Shown: one piece after another, positions 5,759 to 8,296 of the stretch
How positions within the stretch are numbered: the first letter of the stretch is position 1
How the letters are laid out: each line of letters begins with the position of its first letter
NCBI GenBank assembly: GCA_964622915.1
Contig: CAZUSC010000087.1
Span: forward strand, 1 to 8,296
DNA from: CAZUSC01 sp964622915
GTDB taxonomy: Bacteria > Patescibacteriota > Andersenbacteria > UBA10190
Length of the DNA stretch: 8,296 nt
Reading direction: 5' to 3'
Notes under the pieces: generated by a model
The model's input: the letters and a program-made list of their open reading frames with translations, nothing else
Database searches by the model: none
Told to the model about the DNA's origin: nothing
Position numbers and translations under genes: made by a program

Positions 5759-5938
5759 CTAGGGATTGGATTTTGGACGGGGTTGGGCGGTTGCCAGCGG
5801 GTTAACATATCCGTCGAGATCGTCAGGATCGGTGGGAAAGCGACAGTCGGACAAACTAGTTTCAGGCCAGGTGATAGAGTCCTCTTCATGCGTTTTGGCG
5901 GTCGATGGCTCAACTTTTTGTACACGTACGGCATCCAT
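5759..5938 (-). CDS. Small acidic protein, 59 aa, unknown; probable SOS-regulated gene
   Basis: ATG at 5938 opens a 59-codon frame ending in TAG at 5759-5761. It has a good ribosome site (AAAGGA, 8 bases before the ATG), a consensus-type promoter about 75 bases upstream and a strong terminator 28 bases downstream: a complete stand-alone transcription unit. The product starts MDAVRVQKVEPSTAK and has 11 acidic against 6 basic residues, with an acidic cluster PTDPDDLDGY (35-44), one Cys (32), one Trp (24) and a Pro-rich tail (ATAQPRPKSNP). No transmembrane segment or signal peptide is visible. It looks largely disordered and I recognise no family. The palindrome at its transcription start suggests LexA control, hence a DNA-damage-linked role such as a small inhibitor or adaptor; that function is inference only. 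Confidence 0.68.
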   Translation of the reverse strand: MDAVRVQKVEPSTAKTHEEDSITWPETSLSDCRFPTDPDDLDGYVNPLATAQPRPKSNP

Positions 5939-5946
5939 TCAACAAA

Positions 5947-5952
5947 TCCTTT
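5947..5952 (-). promoter_or_regulatory. Ribosome binding site of the 59-aa small gene
   Basis: The minus strand reads AAAGGA ending 8 bases before the ATG at 5938. This is ideal spacing and is the main evidence that the frame starting MDAVRV, rather than the overlapping frames, is translated. Confidence 0.7.
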
Positions 5953-5974
5953 CAACGTGTAAGGTGCAACGAAA

Positions 5975-5991
5975 CCAAGCAGGTAGCTTGG
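5975..5991 (-). other. Hairpin in the leader of the small gene
   Basis: CCAAGC and GCTTGG form a perfect 6-bp stem with a 5-base loop in the middle of the roughly 75-base leader, 23 bases upstream of the ribosome site. No T-run follows it on the minus strand, so it is not a terminator. It may stabilise the 5' end of the message. Confidence 0.5.
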
Positions 5992-6007
5992 CGATACTCA
6001 CCAGAAG

Positions 6008-6019
6008 GAACAATTGTTC
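6008..6019. promoter_or_regulatory. Probable LexA (SOS) operator, GAAC-N4-GTTC palindrome
   Basis: GAACAATTGTTC is a perfect 12-base palindrome with the GAAC-N4-GTTC core of the LexA box known from Firmicutes and Actinobacteria. It begins at the last base of the -10 hexamer and covers the predicted transcription start, where a bound repressor would block RNA polymerase. It departs from the common consensus (GAAC-RNRY-GTTC) at one central base. No lexA gene is in the window, so the regulator is inferred. Confidence 0.6.
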
Positions 6020-6048
6020 ATATACTATCATACATCATCATATGTCAA
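6019..6048 (-). promoter_or_regulatory. Strong promoter of the 59-aa small gene
   Basis: The minus strand reads a perfect TTGACA (6048-6043), an 18-base spacer containing repeated TATGAT and ATG units, then TATATG (6024-6019). Predicted start is near 6012, giving a leader of about 75 bases. It is the best -35 in the window. The ends CATAT...ATATG make a short inverted repeat across the promoter. Confidence 0.75.
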
Positions 6049-6070
6049 GAACAGAACTTTTACACAACAC

Positions 6071-6090
6071 TAAACGGCTTAACTGAGCCG
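6071..6090 (-). terminator. Weak terminator after the transketolase operon
   Basis: CGGCT (6075-6079) and AGCCG (6086-6090) form a short stem, followed on the minus strand by TTTAGTGTTG. The stem and U-tract are both poor. It lies 17 bases past the stop of the C-terminal transketolase gene, so partial read-through towards the small gene is possible. Confidence 0.4.
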
Positions 6091-6106
6091 GATATTAACT
6101 AGCATG

Positions 6107-7102
6107 TTAGTGGCTGCGCTTTCTTTGCTTTACTTTCAATACGGCCGCCATAATAGCATCAGCATCCATTCTGTATTTCTTAAGAAGCTCCTCCGGCTCG
6201 CCCGACTCCCCAAACGAATCGTGCATACCCACAAATTCAATTGGTACTGGATGTGTGTTGGCTAATAGTTCAGCGACGGCTCCACCCAATCCCCCATGCA
6301 CCTGGTGCTCTTCGCAGGTTACTACCGCGCGGCAGTCTCGTCCGGCCGCTTCTATTGTTCTATCGTCCAAGGGCTTAACACTGGGCGAATTGATCACGCG
6401 GCAAGAAATTCCCTTTTCAATTAAGCGATCAGCCGCTAGCAAAGCGCTATGTACAATCGGTCCGGCGCCGATTATAGCCACATCGTCTCCTTCATGCAAA
6501 ATTACGGCTTTGCCGATGTCAAACGGAGTCTTGTTGGTGGTAAAGAGCGGAGTATTGTTGCGGCCGAATCTCAAATAGATTGGACCTTTAGCGGCGGCCA
6601 TAGCGTGGACGGCCTTACGTGTTTCTTCCCCATCGGCTGGTACGATCACTTTCATGCGCGGCAGCACACTGGTCAAAGCAATGTCCTCCATCGCTTGATG
6701 AGTGGCACCGTCGGGCCCCACCGAAATGCCGCTGTGTGCCCCGGCATATTTAACATTGGCGTTGTTGTAGCAGCCGGAAATTCTGATTTGATCCCAATTG
6801 CGCCCAGGAGAAAATACGGCATAAGTTGTCACGAAAGGAATTTTTCCGTTGAGGGCCAAACCCACCGCCACATTAGCCATATTCTGCTCGGCTACCCCGA
6901 CCTGAATGAAACGCTCCGGGAATTTTTCCTTAAATTTCAGGGTGCGGGTAGATTCGGACAGATCGCCGCAGAGCACGACGACATTGGCATTCTCTTCCCC
7001 TATTTCCAGTAAGCCCAGGCCGTAGCCGTCACGGGTCGCCAGCAGTTCAACGTCTTTACTCAAAGCGTTGTGTTTGAGATGGGCAGATTGAGATAACGGC
7101 AT
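6107..7102 (-). CDS. Transketolase, C-terminal subunit
   Basis: With the N-terminal subunit it forms a thiamine-diphosphate transketolase that moves two-carbon units between sugar phosphates in the non-oxidative pentose phosphate pathway. The 331 residues carry the pyrimidine-binding and C-terminal domains. GDLSESTRT (46-54) is followed by QVGVAEQNM (67-75), with the catalytic Glu at 72 that activates the cofactor. FVTTYAVFSPGRNWDQIR (90-107), HSGISVGPDGATHQAMEDIAL (123-143), YLRFGR (176-181), EEHQVHGGLGGAVAELL (264-280) and DSFGESGEPEELL (295-307) complete the pattern. Split-type transketolase C subunits are usually about 310-330 aa, so this is complete. It starts 8 bases after the N-subunit stop; AAGAAG 4 bases before the ATG is only a poor ribosome site, so coupling is likely. 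DXP synthase and pyruvate dehydrogenase E1 beta share this fold, but the paired N subunit and motifs favour transketolase. Confidence 0.93.
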   Translation of the reverse strand: MPLSQSAHLKHNALSKDVELLATRDGYGLGLLEIGEENANVVVLCGDLSESTRTLKFKEKFPERFIQVGVAEQNMANVAVGLALNGKIPFVTTYAVFSPGRNWDQIRISGCYNNANVKYAGAHSGISVGPDGATHQAMEDIALTSVLPRMKVIVPADGEETRKAVHAMAAAKGPIYLRFGRNNTPLFTTNKTPFDIGKAVILHEGDDVAIIGAGPIVHSALLAADRLIEKGISCRVINSPSVKPLDDRTIEAAGRDCRAVVTCEEHQVHGGLGGAVAELLANTHPVPIEFVGMHDSFGESGEPEELLKKYRMDADAIMAAVLKVKQRKRSH

Positions 7103-7110
7103 ATAGCTTC

Positions 7111-7995
7111 TTAAAAACTGCCTGGTCTTATTTGGCGGTCAATGGCCGTCAGCTGCTTTAAAGCTTCGGCTACCTGCTTGTCTTTGGGTGGCGATTTCTC
7201 TGTCTGAAGCTTGCCGGGCGGCGAGCCGTGCCAGCGATAATCGCCTTCCATGAAGTCCACGCCCTTGCCTGGAATGGTGTAGGCAATAATACAGACGGGA
7301 CGCTCCACAATCGCCTTCGCTTCAGCACAGGCGTCAATAATGGCCTCAATATTGTGACCGTCAATTTCAATGACATGCCAGCCGAAAGCCTCGTACTTGC
7401 CATGCAGGTTTTCCTTAGTCATGACCTCCTCGGTCGGTCCGTCAATCTGCATATTGTTGCGGTCAAGAATGGCCGTCAGGTGTTGCAGCTTGTAGTGGCC
7501 GGCAAAGGCCACCGCTTCCCAAGTAGAGCCTTCGTCGTGTTCGCCGTCAGACAAAATAACATAAGTCTGGTATTTTTTACCGTCAATCTTGCCGGCATAA
7601 GCGCATCCGCAGGCAATCGATAAGCCCTGTCCCAAGCTAGCGGCTGAACTCTCCACGCCGGGCACTGTTAAGCGATCCATATGGCCCTGAAGCCTGCTGC
7701 CCAATTTTCGTAAGGTTTTTAATTCCTCGAGGGGGAAAAATCCGGCGCGCGCTAAAACGGCATACCAAATTGGAGCCGTATGGCCGGGTGAAATGTACAG
7801 CCGGTCGCGGTTAGAATCTTTTTTCTTTCTTGGATCAACATTTAGGACATTAAAATACAAGGCCGCAGCGATATCAGCCAAATCAAGCGGACCGCCCGCA
7901 TGGCCGGAGCCCGCTGCATCCAGCATCTGAATAACGTCCTTGCGCAAAGTATTAGCCATCCGGGCTAGTTCCGTAGGGCTAGTCAGTTTTTTCAT
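7111..7995 (-). CDS. Transketolase, N-terminal subunit
   Basis: This 294-residue protein is the diphosphate-binding half of the split enzyme. Its motifs are SGHAGGPL (30-37, substrate/cofactor His), SPGHTAPIWYA (69-79), GSLGQGLS-type ASLGQGLSIACG (119-130), the thiamine-diphosphate/Mg motif from SDGEHDEGSTWEA (149-161) to LDRNNMQIDG (177-186), TIPGKGVDFME (240-250) and WHGSPP (255-260). All expected residues are present except that the usual GDGE reads SDGE. Length is normal for the N subunit of split transketolases, which are common in archaea and Patescibacteria. No ribosome site precedes the ATG (the protein begins MKKLTSP); a TATACT box 13 bases upstream implies a leader of only about 7 bases. 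It is first gene of the transketolase operon and is separated from the epimerase gene by a terminator. Confidence 0.94.
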   Translation of the reverse strand: MKKLTSPTELARMANTLRKDVIQMLDAAGSGHAGGPLDLADIAAALYFNVLNVDPRKKKDSNRDRLYISPGHTAPIWYAVLARAGFFPLEELKTLRKLGSRLQGHMDRLTVPGVESSAASLGQGLSIACGCAYAGKIDGKKYQTYVILSDGEHDEGSTWEAVAFAGHYKLQHLTAILDRNNMQIDGPTEEVMTKENLHGKYEAFGWHVIEIDGHNIEAIIDACAEAKAIVERPVCIIAYTIPGKGVDFMEGDYRWHGSPPGKLQTEKSPPKDKQVAEALKQLTAIDRQIRPGSF

Positions 7996-8008
7996 AGCAA
8001 TACAGTGC

Positions 8009-8037
8009 AGTATATCACGGGCGGCATCATGGCTAAA
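8009..8037 (-). promoter_or_regulatory. Promoter of the transketolase operon (extended -10)
   Basis: The minus strand reads TGATATACT, an extended -10 (TG-N-TATACT, hexamer 8014-8009), with a weak -35 TTTAGC (8037-8032) 17 bases upstream. The start would fall about 7 bases before the ATG. Its place just after the terminator at 8057-8112 supports independent transcription. Confidence 0.55.
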
Positions 8038-8056
8038 CGGAATATTTTAAGGCAAG

Positions 8057-8112
8057 AAAAAACCCGCGAGAGAGACCGTCGGGGCAGCAATTAACGAGTC
8101 GTCTCTGGCGGG
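8057..8112 (-). terminator. Terminator between the epimerase gene and the transketolase operon
   Basis: GCGGG (8108-8112) pairs with CCCGC (8063-8067) and GTCTCT (8101-8106) with AGAGAC (8071-8076). An 11-bp interrupted stem is thus followed on the minus strand by TTTTTTCTT. The 24-base loop is long. It ends the upstream epimerase transcript 37 bases past its stop, and only works on the minus strand. Confidence 0.8.
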
Positions 8113-8148
8113 CAAGTGTGCTCTTTCCACGCCTGGGCAAGTGGTTTT

Positions 8149-8296
8149 TTAGATGCTTCGGGCCGAACTCCCCCTCGCAGGCTTTCCTGCCGGTACCACC
8201 GCTCGCACTAAGAGAGCCAGCTGCCTAATATTCTCTGACGGCTGCCCCTGCGCGAAAATAGCCGTATTGGCACAGAGGATGTTTGCACCCGCCTCG
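8149..8296 (-). CDS. rpe: Ribulose-phosphate 3-epimerase, C-terminal end (partial)
   Basis: The gene runs in from the right edge: 48 codons are visible, ending in TAA at 8149-8151. The frame reads EAGANILCANTAIFAQGQP then SENIRQLALLVRAVVPAGK, matching the last strand and helix of ribulose-phosphate 3-epimerase (compare the family's 'EAGAnvlVaGsaiF....p..ai..lr'). The enzyme interconverts ribulose-5-phosphate and xylulose-5-phosphate, a transketolase substrate, so the neighbouring transketolase genes support the call. The phosphate-binding GS of the family pattern reads NT here, and a short basic tail (ARGSSARSI) follows. With so little visible, another phosphate-binding TIM barrel of the same superfamily cannot be excluded. 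Confidence 0.7.
   Translation of the reverse strand, partial: EAGANILCANTAIFAQGQPSENIRQLALLVRAVVPAGKPARGSSARSI

Noticed and set aside
5662..5955. 97-codon minus-strand frame overlapping the 59-aa gene
   Set aside because: It reads through the strong terminator at 5704-5731. The shifted frame from 5938 has the ribosome site, and it stops before the terminator.
5766..6102. Plus-strand frames of 106 and 65 codons
   Set aside because: They cross the minus-strand promoter, operator and small gene, and have no start signals or recognisable motifs.
6449..7012. 187-codon plus-strand frame
   Set aside because: Antisense to the most conserved part of the C-terminal transketolase gene; an open frame arising from codon bias in the real gene.
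7228..7623. 131-codon plus-strand frame
   Set aside because: Antisense shadow of the N-terminal transketolase gene, with no supporting signals.
8029..8094. 21-codon basic plus-strand frame (MAKRNILRQEK...)
   Set aside because: It lacks a ribosome site and lies in the promoter and terminator between rpe and the transketolase operon, where its sequence is explained by the hairpin.
1..8296. CRISPR arrays, insertion sequences, phage or toxin-antitoxin modules
   Set aside because: No regularly spaced repeats, transposase or integrase motifs, or terminal repeats with target duplications were seen.

Overview
This looks like chromosomal DNA from a member of the Patescibacteria (candidate phyla radiation), probably from the Parcubacteria side. 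The evidence is a transketolase split into two adjacent genes, a membrane-anchored protein ending in the 'GITHLARRA / YIEDYI' domain that I associate with this group, compact spacing, divergent versions of housekeeping proteins, and several genes whose promoters sit so close to the ATG that their mRNAs would be leaderless. TGA works as a stop, so the code is the standard bacterial one. No rRNA, tRNA, CRISPR array, transposase or phage gene is visible. The taxonomic placement is inference. Left part (1-2400), minus strand: a bidirectional terminator at 163-192; a 207-aa single-pass membrane protein with a very strong Shine-Dalgarno sequence; then a thpR-like 2',3'-cyclic RNA ligase/phosphodiesterase gene followed within 10 bases by a WecG/TagA/CpsF-family glycosyltransferase. 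Middle (2365-4876): two divergent promoters in an 84-base gap, one driving thpR leftwards and one driving an AMMECR1-domain gene rightwards. The AMMECR1 gene overlaps the start of a PriA-type gene by 8 bases. That PriA keeps the N-terminal DNA-binding region, all eight zinc cysteines and the C-terminal domain, but its ATPase motifs appear to be lost. Right part (4901-8296), minus strand, read from the right edge: the C-terminal end of ribulose-phosphate 3-epimerase, a terminator, then a transketolase operon (N-terminal and C-terminal subunit genes). Next is an independent short unit made of a consensus -35 promoter, a GAAC-AATT-GTTC palindrome at the predicted start site, a 75-base leader, a 59-aa acidic small protein and a strong terminator. 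Last come a 181-aa (175-aa from the preferred ATG) membrane-anchored protein and a 44-aa single-pass membrane protein, which meet priA tail to tail across 24 bases. Functionally, the rpe/transketolase cluster is the non-oxidative pentose phosphate pathway. The most notable items are the small gene under a LexA-type (SOS) operator, the apparently ATPase-dead PriA, and the repeated promoter layout of an xATACT box exactly 6 bases from the ATG.
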